Part shown: piece after piece, positions 9,044-18,819 of the stretch
How positions within the stretch are numbered: position 1 is the first letter of the stretch
Layout of the letters: the number at the start of each line of letters is the position of its first letter
NCBI GenBank assembly: GCA_021613335.1
Contig: JAJTWR010000049.1
Span: 124,001 to 188,000 of the forward strand
Source: Whitmania pigra
Lineage: Eukaryota; Annelida; Clitellata; Hirudinida; Haemopidae
Reading direction: 5' to 3'
DNA length: 64,000 bases
Notes under the pieces: generated by a model
Databases searched by the model: none
What the model was told of the DNA's origin: nothing
The model's input: only the letters and a program-made list of their open reading frames with translations
Made by a program: the position numbers and the translations under genes

Positions 9044-10258
9044 TCAAGCCATGGCCTTCTCCAGATTTTCGACGATCTTCTCAAAGAATTGCGCGGTGGT
9101 CAGCCAAGGCTGCTCTGGACCGATCAGCAATGCCAAATCTTTGGTCATGGCGCCGGATTGAACCGTATCGACGCAGACTTTCTCCAGTTTTTCGGCAAAT
9201 GCCTTGACCTGCGGCGTATCGTCGAACTCGCCGCGATACCACAGGCCGCGGGTCCAGGCGAAGATCGAGGCAATTGGATTGGTCGAGGTTTCGCGCCCGG
9301 CTTGATATTCGCGGTAATGACGGGTGACGGTGCCATGCGCGGCCTCGGCTTCGATAATCTTGCCGTCGGGGGTGAGCAGAACCGAGGTCATCAGCCCGAG
9401 CGAGCCGAACCCCTGAGCGACCGAATCCGACTGCACGTCGCCATCGTAATTCTTGCACGCCCAGACGAAGGCGCCGTTCCATTTCAAGGATGAGGCGACC
9501 ATGTCGTCGATGAGACGATGTTCGTAAACGATGCCCTTTTGCTTGAAGGCGGCTTCAAACTCGGTTTCGTAAATGTCCTGGAACAGATCCTTGAAGCGAC
9601 CGTCATAGACTTTCAAAATAGTATTTTTGGTCGACAAATAAACCGGCCAGCCGCGCGTCAGGCCGTAATTCAGACAAGCGCGGGCAAACCCGCGAATCGA
9701 CTCGTCCAGATTATACATGCCCATGGCAACGCCGCTGCTGGGGAAGTCATAAACATGGTAGGAAACCGGTTTGCCGCCGTCAGCCGGAGTAAAGGTCAAG
9801 GTCAGCTTGCCAGCGCCTGGCACCTTGAAATCGGTCGCGCGATATTGGTCGCCAAAGGCATGGCGGCCAATGACGATCGGCTTGGTCCAACCCGGCACCA
9901 GGCGCGGCACATTTTTACAGATGATCGGTTCGCGAAAGACCGTGCCGCCAAGAATATTGCGGATGGTGCCGTTGGGCGACTTCCACATGGATTTGAGGTT
10001 GAACTCTTTTACCCGCGCTTCATCGGGGGTGATGGTGGCGCATTTGACGCCGACCCGGTACTTCTTGATCGCTTCGGCCGAATCGATCGTCACCTGGTCG
10101 TTGGTCCGGTCGCGATATTCGACGCCGAGATCGAAATATTTCAGATCGACATCCAGATAAGGGAGAATCAGTCGCTCCCGGATCATCTTCCAGATGATCC
10201 GGGTCATTTCATCCCCGTCCAGCTCAACGACGGGATTGGCGACCTTGATCTTGCTCAT
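9044..10258 (-). CDS. icd: NADP-dependent isocitrate dehydrogenase
   Basis: This TCA-cycle enzyme oxidises isocitrate to 2-oxoglutarate and makes NADPH. The 404-residue product belongs to the eukaryote-like homodimeric NADP-IDH branch common in alphaproteobacteria. It starts [20 protein letters not shown], has the substrate segment [20 protein letters not shown], and the metal/dimer segment [23 protein letters not shown], then [16 protein letters not shown] lies 11 bases before the ATG. It is the first gene of a run with the PAS kinase and ubiX. Confidence 0.95.
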   Translation of the reverse strand: MSKIKVANPVVELDGDEMTRIIWKMIRERLILPYLDVDLKYFDLGVEYRDRTNDQVTIDSAEAIKKYRVGVKCATITPDEARVKEFNLKSMWKSPNGTIRNILGGTVFREPIICKNVPRLVPGWTKPIVIGRHAFGDQYRATDFKVPGAGKLTLTFTPADGGKPVSYHVYDFPSSGVAMGMYNLDESIRGFARACLNYGLTRGWPVYLSTKNTILKVYDGRFKDLFQDIYETEFEAAFKQKGIVYEHRLIDDMVASSLKWNGAFVWACKNYDGDVQSDSVAQGFGSLGLMTSVLLTPDGKIIEAEAAHGTVTRHYREYQAGRETSTNPIASIFAWTRGLWYRGEFDDTPQVKAFAEKLEKVCVDTVQSGAMTKDLALLIGPEQPWLTTAQFFEKIVENLEKAMA

Positions 10259-10353
10259 GGGATCACTTGCTCCTGGATACGATGCTAGCGGTCCGATTCC
10301 GACATTTGCATCCCTCGGATACAGGCATCGAACAAATGCCGGAACCTAAAAGA

Positions 10354-10380
10354 CCACTAGCAACTTCATAATTCTAGTGG
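10354..10380 (-). terminator. terminator after the LOG-family gene
   Basis: A 7-bp stem CCACTAG/CTAGTGG with a 13-base loop is followed on the minus strand by TCTTTT. T5 also follows on the plus strand. It lies 80 bases beyond the LOG-family stop and ahead of icd. Confidence 0.5.
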
Positions 10381-10459
10381 ATTTTTCGAATTCGACGTTC
10401 GATGCGACATCAAAGATATCAGGACAATTCGCCAAAGCAAATCGTTGAAGCGTTCCCGT

Positions 10460-11053
10460 TCAACCAGATCGGCTCCATTTGCTTGCCGGCGATATGCGTT
10501 CAAGCGGGGCTGCGGCCAAGGCATCGAAAATGCCCGCCACGCTCTCCGCCGTTTGCCACAGGCCGCGCATCTGCGGTCGCGCAAAGCCGGCGGCGATGAT
10601 GTCATCCAACAAGCTGCCAAGCCGGTTCCAGTAACCGTCGATATTGGCGAGCACGATCGGCTTATCGTGCAGATCGAGCTGCCGCCAGGTCAAGATCTCG
10701 AAAAACTCGTCCAGCGTCCCAAATCCGCCCGGCAAGACGATGAAACCGTCGGATAAATCAGCCATGCGCGCCTTGCGCTCATGCATGTTGTCGACCACGA
10801 TCAATTCCGTGACGGCGCCGTGACCGATCTCGAACTGACGCAGAAACTCCGGGATGACGCCGATGACCTTACCGCGCGCCGTCAAACAAGCATCGGCGCA
10901 GATGCCCATCATCCCGACCCGGCCGCCGCCATAGACCAGGGTAATGCCCCGTTTGGCCAAGGCTGCGCCAAGCTCAGCTGCGACATTCTTGTAGCGGTCG
11001 TCGACATTGGAAGAAGAACCGCAATAAACGCATAACGAAGTCAAACCACGCAT
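10460..11053 (-). CDS. LOG-family (TIGR00730) phosphoribohydrolase
   Basis: LOG-family enzymes cleave nucleoside 5-monophosphates, best known from cytokinin activation, and many bacterial members act on AMP or have unknown substrates. The 197-residue product has the family start CVYCGSSSNVDDRY, the YGGGRVGMMG loop, an HERKARM segment and the active-site motif PGGFGTLDE at residues 108-116. It is transcribed alone and is divergent from the CitE-like gene across 126 bases. Assignment as a LOG protein is firm; the substrate is not known. Confidence 0.9.
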   Translation of the reverse strand: MRGLTSLCVYCGSSSNVDDRYKNVAAELGAALAKRGITLVYGGGRVGMMGICADACLTARGKVIGVIPEFLRQFEIGHGAVTELIVVDNMHERKARMADLSDGFIVLPGGFGTLDEFFEILTWRQLDLHDKPIVLANIDGYWNRLGSLLDDIIAAGFARPQMRGLWQTAESVAGIFDALAAAPLERISPASKWSRSG

Positions 11054-11179
11054 CGCCTACTCACGATTACCGGACGGATCGACAAAAACATGCCAAGCTG
11101 GTGCATAATGCCGTCGTTTGGCAAGGGGCGAGCAGTTTCGTTGCCCCGCACGATCCTGTAAACTTATCCGGAGAAGACC

Positions 11180-12019
11180 ATGGCGAGCATCCTGTCGAAA
11201 CCGCACCGCAGCCTGTTATTCGTTCCAGCCAGCCGGGCTGAGCGCTTCGTCAAAGCGCAAGCCAGCGGAGCGGATATGGTGTGCATCGATCTGGAAGATG
11301 CCGTGGCGCCGGCCGACAAATCGCAAGCGCGCCAGGCAGCGCTCGATTTCTTGCAGGATCCGCCGGGCGGGTCCTGCGATTGGGCGTTGCGGGTCAATAG
11401 TTTGCGCACAGCTGACGGGCTTGGCGATATGCAAGCGTTGCTGGCCCGCGGGCGCTCGCCGGATTATGTGCTGCTTCCCAAGGTGAATTGCGCGGACGAA
11501 GTCCGCTGGTATGATGAATTGCTCGCCGACCGACCGGGCCGCTTGATCCCAATGATTGAAACGGCGCAAGGGCTGGCGCATGCCGGTGAGATTGCCGCCG
11601 CATGTCAGCGCAATGCCTCGATCATGTTCGGCGGAGTCGATCTGGCCAGCGATATTGGTTGCGCTATGACGTGGGAGGCGCAATTATTTCAACGTTCGGC
11701 GATTGTCGCGGCGGCAGCTCGCGCCGGGCTGGAGGCGCTGGATGCGCCCCATATCGATGTCGGCGACGATGACGGGCTGGCCCGTATCGCGGACAGCGCC
11801 AAGCAGCTGGGTTTTACCGGTAAAACCGCCATTCACCCACGGCAAATCGCCGCCATTCACGCCGTCTTTACCCCGACGCCAGCCGATATCGCCCAGGCAA
11901 GGCGGGTGATCGCGACGTTTGAGGCTGCGCAAGGACGGGTGACGCTGCTCGACGGTAAGCTGCTTGAAAGGCCGGTGATCCGCGCGGCCCGGCGGGTGCT
12001 GGCGACGGTTGCCTCTTGA
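11180..12019 (+). CDS. CitE-like HpcH/HpaI-family lyase
   Basis: This family cleaves or hydrolyses acyl-CoA thioesters such as citryl-, malyl- or citramalyl-CoA. The 279-residue product shows the TIM-barrel pattern LFVPASRAERF, CIDLEDAV, and LLPKV. The Mg-binding pair is the Glu of PMIETAQGL and the Asp of GGVDLASDIG. The closing GKTAIHPRQI block is also typical. No lyase partner subunits (CitD/CitF) are present, so a free-standing malyl-CoA or citramalyl-CoA lyase/thioesterase is more likely than citrate lyase. The downstream crotonase starts 14 bases after its stop. Confidence 0.88.
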   Translation: MASILSKPHRSLLFVPASRAERFVKAQASGADMVCIDLEDAVAPADKSQARQAALDFLQDPPGGSCDWALRVNSLRTADGLGDMQALLARGRSPDYVLLPKVNCADEVRWYDELLADRPGRLIPMIETAQGLAHAGEIAAACQRNASIMFGGVDLASDIGCAMTWEAQLFQRSAIVAAAARAGLEALDAPHIDVGDDDGLARIADSAKQLGFTGKTAIHPRQIAAIHAVFTPTPADIAQARRVIATFEAAQGRVTLLDGKLLERPVIRAARRVLATVAS

Positions 12020-12033
12020 CGCGGAGAAACGGT

Positions 12034-12816
12034 ATGTCCCCCCATCTGCGCATCGAACGCGACGGCCCCATTGCCCATCTGATCCTGGACAAACCGGAAA
12101 AGCTCAATGCCCTGGACCGGGCCATGTGGCAGGCTTTCGCGCCATCGGTCGAGGCGCTGGAGCGGGATGAGCAGGTCAAGGTCGTGGTGGTGCGCGGGGT
12201 CGATGCGCGCGCTTTTGCCGCCGGCGCCGATATTGCCGAATTCGCACGCACGCACCATGAACCGGCGCAATCCCGACTGTATCATTACGAAATCCACCAG
12301 GCGCAACGAGCGCTCCATCGCATGAGCAAGCCTAGCCTGGCCTTGATTCAAGGGGTGTGCATCGGCGGCGGCTGCGGCCTTGCGCTGGCATGCGATCTGC
12401 GTTTTGGCGATATGAGCGTGCGCATGGGGATCACCCCGGCAAAGCTCGGTCTGGTCTATTCGTTGGAAGACACCAAAAGACTGGTCGATCAGGTCGGACC
12501 GTCGCGCGCGCGCGATATCTTGTTCAGCGGACGCTTGCTGCCCGCCGAGGAAGCGCTGGCGGTGCGTTTGCTCGATTTTCTCGTGCCAGCAGAACGGTTG
12601 TTTGCAACGGTGATGGATTATGCAAAGCGCCTGTGCGCCAATTCCCAGCATGTCATCCGAACGCAAAAACGCTTCATTCAGGCCATTTTGGACGGGCAGG
12701 CGCTCGATGACGCCATCACCGGCGATCAGGTGGCTTTCTCGGTGTTCGAGCCGGATTTTCAAGAAGGCGTAGCGGCGTTCATGGCCAAAAGAACGCCGAA
12801 TTTCCCGGTTCGTTGA
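12034..12816 (+). CDS. enoyl-CoA hydratase/isomerase family protein
   Basis: Crotonase-fold enzyme acting on a CoA thioester. The 260-residue product has the oxyanion-hole segment AFAAGADIAEF, the second block QGVCIGGGCGLALACDLRFG, and the helix GLVYSLEDTKRLVDQVG. The usual catalytic Glu positions of true enoyl-CoA hydratases are not all evident, so isomerase, hydratase or hydrolase activity cannot be told apart. GGAG lies 8 bases before the ATG at 12034; an in-frame start at 12016 is less likely. Its tight link to the CitE-like gene suggests one pathway for a branched or C5 acyl-CoA (inference). Confidence 0.87.
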   Translation: MSPHLRIERDGPIAHLILDKPEKLNALDRAMWQAFAPSVEALERDEQVKVVVVRGVDARAFAAGADIAEFARTHHEPAQSRLYHYEIHQAQRALHRMSKPSLALIQGVCIGGGCGLALACDLRFGDMSVRMGITPAKLGLVYSLEDTKRLVDQVGPSRARDILFSGRLLPAEEALAVRLLDFLVPAERLFATVMDYAKRLCANSQHVIRTQKRFIQAILDGQALDDAITGDQVAFSVFEPDFQEGVAAFMAKRTPNFPVR

Positions 12817-12841
12817 CAGGGCGGCGTTGTGATAAAATAAA
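12813..12841 (+). promoter_or_regulatory. possible promoter for the large anchored protein
   Basis: A perfect -35 hexamer TTGACA (12813-12818) overlaps the crotonase stop codon. The -10 is ambiguous: TAAAAT lies 14 bases away and AATAAA 17 bases away, in a short AT-rich run before the next gene. Confidence 0.35.
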
Positions 12842-12878
12842 TTTTTGATCTTTTCGCAGATGAGTGGAGCGGTTTTGC

Positions 12879-14756
12879 GTGTGGCAACGTGTGATGCTCG
12901 TCGGGTTGCTGGTGGCAACGCCTTTGGTCGGGATGGCGGTGGGGCTGACAATCGCTGAGCTGCTGCAAAAGCCGGCGGAACATGTGACGCCGCAAGAAAC
13001 GGTGCCGTTCCTGGGTCGAGGAACGGTGCAAACGGCAGCCAGCGCAGCCTTGAGGGCGCCGCCGGCGAGAAGCGCTGAACAATCGCCGCCTAAGATGGAA
13101 AAACCCTTGCCGCCGCCAGTGGCAACCCCGCCCAAGCGGGCGGGAGTATTGGATTTGCAGCCCTTTCATACCAACCAGAGCGCCACCGGTCGCGACGGCG
13201 TCTCCTATCGGCTGGTGCAGCCCAATCCCTATGCCAACAGCTGGCTGCTGCTTCAGCGCAGCGGGGAGGAGCCTGTGTCGCTGCACCTGGAAAACCCCTT
13301 TCCCGCTGAGCAGCGCATCGAACTGAGCGCTGAGGGATTGACGATCCGTCAAGGATCGCGCGAAACAATGTGCCGGTGGGCGGATGGCGGCGTGTTTGAG
13401 CCAGCGCGCGCCGCCTTGACGCCGGTTTGCCACGGGCGTTTGTGGTTGCGGACGGCGCGGCGCGGGTTTCGCACCCGGCAGGATGCGGTGGTCGAAGCGC
13501 TGCGCGGCTTGGGCGATTTTGGCGAAGGGATCGTCAATCTCTATAAAACCGAGATCCAGAAAGATGCGTTGGCTGAGGCGGCAAGCTGGCAGGTAACCGC
13601 TCGAGCAGCGACAGCGCAGGCCGGTGAAAGCTTGCCGCTGCCGGCATTGATGCAGCCCAATACCGAGAGCGTGCCCGTGCAGCGCGACAGGCTCGGCATC
13701 GATCTTGCTGCAGTGGAGGATCGCGCCCCGTTGGCGCTTGGGCGCTGGTATCTTGCCGCCAATCATCCGGGCGTTGCCGTCAGCATGGCGATTCCAGGCC
13801 GAATCGCCGCCGATATCCTGGCCAGCCATCAGGAGCGGGTGGCGCCGCTGGAGATGCCTGAAGCAACCGCCCTGGCCTATATGCTGGCGTTCGATCTGGA
13901 TCGGCATGAGTTGAAATATCGTCTGGGCGCCGATCATCCCGCCGTTGGCTGGTCGCGCCGGGCCCAGAGCGCGCAAGACGAACCGGGGCCGGACGGTTTT
14001 GCCACGATCAGCCCTTTCGTGCGCGTGGCAATGGTCAATCCCTACGATTTGCCGCGCCTTGCCGCCACCCTTCCTGGCGGTTTCAAGCGCGAACACGGGG
14101 CGTTCAAATATGGGGCGTTGGCGCGAAGCAATCAGGGCAACCATTACGGTTTCATGGAAGAGGGCGTGGTTTTGAGCCGTTTGCAACCGGGATTGGCATC
14201 GGTCATCGGGCGGTTGGATGGCGGCATCGAACTGAAAAGCTGGGACGGGTTCGACGAACAACGCCTTGGGAATTTACGGTTCGTGCGCCAGAATGGCGTG
14301 CCTTTGATCGAAGCGACAGAAAATGGCCGCCCAGGCATTCCAGGACGCCTGGTCAATCATTGGGGCGATGGGAACTGGTCGGGAGGCTTGACCGTGGCCG
14401 CCGGCGACGATGGCAACCCTCGGCGGGGCGGGGCATTGCGGTCGTTACGCTCTGGGATATGCGTGCAAACTGCTGCCAAGGGCAAGCGCTGGCTGATCTA
14501 TGGCTGGTTTACCGCCGCCACCCCCAGCGCCATGGCGCGCATGTTTCAAGCCTATCGCTGCGATTATGCCTTGCATCTGGACATGAATTCCGCCGATCTG
14601 ACCTATGCCGCCTTATATCGCAAGGAGGGCGGGCGGTTATGGCCCGAATATCTCAACCAGACGATGGCCGACGCAGAAGCCGGTCAGGGCCAGCTGCGTT
14701 ATGTCACAACCAATGACAGCCGCGATTTTTTCATCGTACTGCAGAAAAAACCTTAA
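12879..14756 (+). CDS. large membrane-anchored or secreted protein, possible phosphodiester-glycosidase-like C-terminus
   Basis: The N-terminal hydrophobic stretch RVMLVGLLVATPLVGMAVGL is a signal anchor, followed by a Pro/Ala-rich linker to about residue 85. A large periplasmic part follows to residue 625. The last ~120 residues (GLTVAAGDD, RWLIYGWFTAATPSAMARMFQ, CDYALHLDMNSADLTYAALY) resemble the end of NAGPA/DUF2233 phosphodiester glycosidases, in which the segment reads LDGG; here it is LDMN. GTG 12879 has GGAG 9 bases upstream; GTG 12864 is the alternative. Function is not established. Confidence 0.6.
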   Translation: MWQRVMLVGLLVATPLVGMAVGLTIAELLQKPAEHVTPQETVPFLGRGTVQTAASAALRAPPARSAEQSPPKMEKPLPPPVATPPKRAGVLDLQPFHTNQSATGRDGVSYRLVQPNPYANSWLLLQRSGEEPVSLHLENPFPAEQRIELSAEGLTIRQGSRETMCRWADGGVFEPARAALTPVCHGRLWLRTARRGFRTRQDAVVEALRGLGDFGEGIVNLYKTEIQKDALAEAASWQVTARAATAQAGESLPLPALMQPNTESVPVQRDRLGIDLAAVEDRAPLALGRWYLAANHPGVAVSMAIPGRIAADILASHQERVAPLEMPEATALAYMLAFDLDRHELKYRLGADHPAVGWSRRAQSAQDEPGPDGFATISPFVRVAMVNPYDLPRLAATLPGGFKREHGAFKYGALARSNQGNHYGFMEEGVVLSRLQPGLASVIGRLDGGIELKSWDGFDEQRLGNLRFVRQNGVPLIEATENGRPGIPGRLVNHWGDGNWSGGLTVAAGDDGNPRRGGALRSLRSGICVQTAAKGKRWLIYGWFTAATPSAMARMFQAYRCDYALHLDMNSADLTYAALYRKEGGRLWPEYLNQTMADAEAGQGQLRYVTTNDSRDFFIVLQKKP

Positions 14757-14813
14757 GCGGATGTTTTGTTGCCCTGAGAGGCATGGAAACGCTTTCACCG
14801 GAGAAAGCGACCC

Positions 14814-16076
14814 ATGGACAATTCCCGGCAAAACGATAACTGTAGCCTTGATGCCGACACTGAAGGCAAGAGAAGCGCGTCGATGGCCAATCCTGCCGCA
14901 AAAAACTCTTCGTCCCGGATCGTCCATTTTTTCTCAGGCGGATTCCGGCCATTCTTTCTGTGCGGCGCATTGGACGCCGCCCTCACGATCGGCCTGTGGG
15001 CGCCATGGTTCCTTGGCTTCATGCAAGCGCCAACAACGCTGTCGCCGATCGTCTGGCATCAGCACGAGCTGCTTTTTGGCTATGTCCCGGCCATCATCGC
15101 CGGTTTTCTGCTGACCGCCGTTCCCAATTGGACCGGCCGCGCGCCGCTTTCCGGCCTTCGCCTGGCGCTGCTTTTTGGCCTGTGGCTTGCCGGACGGCTG
15201 AGCGTCTTCGCTTCCCAACGGATCGGCCTTGCGCCAGCCATCCTGGTCGCTAGCGCTTTCTTGCCGGTTCTGGCAATCGCGATACTACTGGAACTGGCCG
15301 CCGCGCGGAATAATCGTAACTACAAACTCATCGCGGTGCTGTTCCTTCTGTCTGCAAGCCAGTTTCTGTTCCATTACGAGCTCCATCGCGCCGGCGGCAT
15401 CGAATTTTCCGGCCGGCTGGCCGTTGCCGCCATCATCCTGCTGATCGCCATCATCGGCGGACGCATCATCCCGAGCTTTACCGCCAACTGGCTGCGGCAG
15501 AACAACCCCGGACGCATTCCGCCGCCCTTCGGTCATTTCGATCGAGGCGTCATGGCGCTGTCCGCGGCAGCGCTGATCTCATGGGTTCTGGCCGCGCGCT
15601 TCGACGCTTACGCCATGCCGGCCGGCTTGCTGTCGATTGGCGCCGGAGCCGCGCAACTCCTTCGCCAACTGCGCTGGACGCCGCAGCGAACCTTGGCCGA
15701 ACCGCTGGTGACGATCCTGCATGTCGCCTTCTTGTTCGTGCCGCTCGGTTTTCTTCTCTGCGGAACAGCTCTGCTCCTGGATGACAGGGGGTTTCATACG
15801 GCTGGCGTGCATGCCTGGACGTCGGGGGCGATCGGCATCATGACGCTTGCCATCATGACCCGGGCAACGCGAGGCCACACCGGCTGCGCGCTTCATGCTC
15901 CGCTATCGAACGTGCTGGCCATCTACGCGCCGGCTATTCTTGCGGCGCTCGCGCGCATCGCGGCGGCATTCCTCCTGGAGGATACGGTGGTCCTGCTGCT
16001 GCTGGCGGCTCTGTTCTGGGTTGTGGCTTTTTTGAGCTTCGCGCTCTTGTATGCGCCGCTCATGTTGCGCCGGTAA
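14814..16076 (+). CDS. nnrS: NnrS family membrane protein
   Basis: NnrS is a polytopic haem- and copper-containing membrane protein made in response to nitric oxide, protecting cells from nitrosative stress. The 420-residue product begins with a polar 35-residue tail, then FFSGGFRPFFLCGALDAA and WHQHELLFGYVPAIIAGFLLTAVPNWTGR, split here as separate family motifs, and about twelve helices in all. The segment GGRIIPSFTANWL with its following residues is also diagnostic. GGAG lies 10 bases before the ATG. No denitrification genes are nearby. Confidence 0.93.
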   Translation: MDNSRQNDNCSLDADTEGKRSASMANPAAKNSSSRIVHFFSGGFRPFFLCGALDAALTIGLWAPWFLGFMQAPTTLSPIVWHQHELLFGYVPAIIAGFLLTAVPNWTGRAPLSGLRLALLFGLWLAGRLSVFASQRIGLAPAILVASAFLPVLAIAILLELAAARNNRNYKLIAVLFLLSASQFLFHYELHRAGGIEFSGRLAVAAIILLIAIIGGRIIPSFTANWLRQNNPGRIPPPFGHFDRGVMALSAAALISWVLAARFDAYAMPAGLLSIGAGAAQLLRQLRWTPQRTLAEPLVTILHVAFLFVPLGFLLCGTALLLDDRGFHTAGVHAWTSGAIGIMTLAIMTRATRGHTGCALHAPLSNVLAIYAPAILAALARIAAAFLLEDTVVLLLLAALFWVVAFLSFALLYAPLMLRR

Positions 16077-16116
16077 AACGCCCCCGACCGGCGGCATTGC
16101 CGCCGGTCGGGGTTTT
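16075..16116. terminator. strong bidirectional intrinsic terminator
   Basis: A perfect 14-bp GC-rich stem (16082-16095 with 16099-16112) closes a 3-base loop. TTTT follows on the plus strand and AAAA precedes it, giving a T-run on the minus strand too. It separates convergent nnrS and the helicase gene. Confidence 0.9.
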
Positions 16117-16137
16117 CCGTTTCAGGAATCTTCTGTT

Positions 16138-17446
16138 TCAGGCTGCGCGATCCTGGCGCCGGAAGCGGTTGTTGCCGCCTTGTTTTTGCTGTTGACCTTG
16201 GGGTCTGCGCTGACCGCCGGCGGCGTTGCCGTTGCGCGATTGTCCGCGGCCCATGGTTGGCGGCGGCTGTTCCACTGGCGGAGCGCCGCCGGCGACAGTT
16301 AGTTTGCGACCGATGATCCGCTCGATGGTGCGCAGCAAGCTTCGCTCCGAACCGTCACAAAACGAAATGGCGATGCCAGACGCGCCGGCGCGCGCCGTTC
16401 GCCCGATGCGGTGAACGTAGCTCTCCGCTTCGACGGGCAATTCAAAATTGACCACATGGCTGATATCGGCGACATCGATGCCGCGGGCGGCGATATCGGT
16501 TGCCACCAATACCCGGATGCGCCGGCGCGAAACTCATCCAGGCCCGCTGGCGGGCATTTTGCGATTTATTGCCATGGATGGCATCGCACGCAATCCCCGA
16601 TTTTTCCAGGATTTCGCCAACCCGGTTGGCGCCGTGCTTGGTGCGGGTAAAGACAATGACCCGTTTCATCTCCTGATTTTGCAACAAGGATAGCAGCAGC
16701 GATCGCTTGCCCGCGGCGTCGACGTAATAAAGCTGCTGTTCGATCCGTTCCACCGGTACCGATTGCGGCGTCACCTCCACTCGTACCGGGTCATGGAGCA
16801 ATTCAGCCGCCAGGCGGGCGATGTCGGGGGGCATGGTGGCCGAGAAAAGCATCGACTGACGGCGAGCCGGGGCGCTGGCAACGATGCGGCGAACGTCGCG
16901 AATGAACCCCATATCCAGCATGCGGTCGGCTTCGTCGAGCACGATATGGCTCAGGCGGTCGAGGCGGACGAACCCTTGGTCCATCAAATCGAGCAGTCGG
17001 CCAGGGGTGGCGATCAGCACATCGACTCCCCGGGCCATGGCGCGAATCTGCGGTTGATGACCGACGCCGCCAAAAATAACCGCCATGCGCAAGGGCGCAT
17101 GTTTGGCCAGAACGCGCAAACTATCGCCGATTTGCACCGCTAGTTCGCGGGTGGGGGCGAGAATAAGGGCGCTGGCACGATGCGCCGCCGGGCGATGACG
17201 ATGGATCGTGAGCTGATGGAGAATCGGCAGACCGAAAGCAGCGGTTTTGCCGGTGCCGGTCTGGGCGATGCCCAAGACATCGCGGTTGGCCATCGCCGCC
17301 GGAATGGCTTGCGCTTGGATCGGCGTCGGGGTGGTGAAATTCGCTTCCTCTAGCGCTTGCAGCAGCGGATGAGCCAGGGCAAGAGCAGCGAAATCGACCA
17401 TGGAGGGGGAGGTTTGGGAGGAGATCGCGTTTTGTAAGGATGTCAC
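16138..17446 (-). CDS. DEAD-box RNA helicase, reading frame broken twice
   Basis: ATP-dependent RNA helicase of the RhlE type. In order: Q motif [11 protein letters not shown], Walker [26 protein letters not shown] as [16 protein letters not shown], then after the break [11 protein letters not shown] and [10 protein letters not shown]. The tail is rich in Gly, Asn and Gln. Two single-base losses near 16540 and 16518 separate the N-terminal frame (through [12 protein letters not shown]) from the C-terminal frame. Adding both bases gives a normal 436-residue protein. ATG 17401 is an alternative start to GTG 17446. Confidence 0.85.
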
Positions 17447-17726
17447 TTGTGTTCAAAATCCCAGCCACATCGGCGCGCCGCCCCAAAAAACGGGAGGCGA
17501 GCGAAACGCGGCTCTTTGTCGCCGCTTCTCACGCGCAATGGGAGCAGACGGAAGGCGATAGCGTCTCGGAATGAAGCAGCTGCCTGATAAGGCGGTCGCT
17601 TGCGCGATAGCGAGAGGCCGATATGCCGGCAGCGTGACGGGTGCAGTGCAAAAAGTCAATGGTTCTGACGATAGCGGCGTTTATAGTGTGGCAAATGTCA
17701 GGATTGTCTTACGATGGACATGGAAG

Positions 17727-18770
17727 ATGGATGGGGTTGTAAATCAGGTTCTTCCGGGGGGGCGGCATCGAACCGATGTCGTGGTGATCGGCGCCGGGCC
17801 GGTGGGGCTGTTTGTCTTGTTCCAGCTTGGCATGCTCAAGCTGGCCTGCCATGCCGTCGATGCGCTCGATCATGTCGGCGGGCAATGTACCGCCCTTTAT
17901 CCGGAAAAGCCGATCTATGATATTCCGGGTTTTCCCAGCATTACAGCAGCGCAGCTGATTGCCAATCTGGCGACGCAAGCCGCGCCGTTTCATCCAACCT
18001 ATCATCTTGGTCAACAGGTGGTAGGCTTGGAAAAAGGCGAGGATAACCGGTTTCTGGCGACCACCAGCGCCGGCACCCTCATCGATGCGGCGGCGGTGGT
18101 GATTGCCGCCGGTTGCGGCGCTTTTGGCCCGAACCGGCCGCCGCTTGCCGGCATCGAAGCCTATGAAGGGCGAAGCATTTTTTATTACGTTCAGCAGCGC
18201 GAGGATTTTCGCGATAAGGCGGTGGTCATTGCCGGCGGCGGCGATTCGGCGGTCGATTGGGCGATTTCACTGGCCAAGGTGGCGGCGAAAATCATGGTCG
18301 TGCACCGGCGAGCGAAGTTTCGCGCCGCCCCTGACAGTGCCGCTCGTCTGTGGCGGCTTGCCAACGATGGCGTGATCGAGATGGTCATCCCCTACCAGCT
18401 GGCCCGGCTAGAGGGCGAGGAAGGGCGGTTGCGCCGGGTGATCGTTGCCGACCCGCAGAATCAGGAAAAAGCGCTGGAGGCCGATATCTTATTGCCCTTT
18501 TTTGGCCTGTCGATGGATCTTGGCCCGATTCTGCGCTGGAATCTGATGTTTGAAAAGCACCATATCCAAATCGATCCGGCAAGCTGTCAGACCTCGATCC
18601 CCGGCATTTTCGCTATTGGCGATGTCGCGCAGTACGGTCACAAATTGAAACTGATCCTATCGGGGTTTTCCGAAGCGGCAATCGCCGCCCACGCCGTTCA
18701 CCGGCATCTGCATCCCGGCGAGGCGTTGCATTTCGTACATTCAACCAGCAAGGGCCCGCCTGGCAGATGA
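17727..18770 (+). CDS. ferredoxin/flavodoxin-NADP+ reductase, thioredoxin-reductase-like type
   Basis: FAD enzyme that moves electrons between NADPH and ferredoxin or flavodoxin. The 347-residue product has the FAD loop VVVIGAGPVGLF, the GGQCTALYPEKPIYDIPGFP block that marks the YumC/TrxR-like FNR group, a second nucleotide loop VIAGGGDSAVDWA, and FAIGDVAQYG near the C-terminus. The redox CxxC of thioredoxin reductase is absent, which supports the FNR call. The ATG at 17727 gives the usual family length; the frame is open further upstream. It stands alone between convergent neighbours. Confidence 0.9.
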   Translation: MDGVVNQVLPGGRHRTDVVVIGAGPVGLFVLFQLGMLKLACHAVDALDHVGGQCTALYPEKPIYDIPGFPSITAAQLIANLATQAAPFHPTYHLGQQVVGLEKGEDNRFLATTSAGTLIDAAAVVIAAGCGAFGPNRPPLAGIEAYEGRSIFYYVQQREDFRDKAVVIAGGGDSAVDWAISLAKVAAKIMVVHRRAKFRAAPDSAARLWRLANDGVIEMVIPYQLARLEGEEGRLRRVIVADPQNQEKALEADILLPFFGLSMDLGPILRWNLMFEKHHIQIDPASCQTSIPGIFAIGDVAQYGHKLKLILSGFSEAAIAAHAVHRHLHPGEALHFVHSTSKGPPGR

Positions 18771-18777
18771 GACGATC

Positions 18778-18806
18778 AGGGCTTGAGAAGCCTCACCCCA
18801 AGCCCT
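18778..18806. terminator. hairpin between convergent FNR gene and flgE
   Basis: Perfect 8-bp inverted repeat AGGGCTTG/CAAGCCCT with a 13-base loop. No T-run is present. It lies 8 bases past the FNR stop and 14 bases past the flgE stop. Confidence 0.4.
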
Positions 18807-18819
18807 TGCGGGAACGAGA

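Noticed and set aside
12759..14261. 500-codon minus-strand frame opposite the large anchored protein
   Set aside because: The plus frame has a signal anchor, a ribosome site and a continuous run; the minus frame has neither.
16138..17446. Reading the helicase as two separate genes
   Set aside because: The N- and C-terminal halves hold complementary motifs of one helicase and meet at the same point; two bases unite them at normal length.
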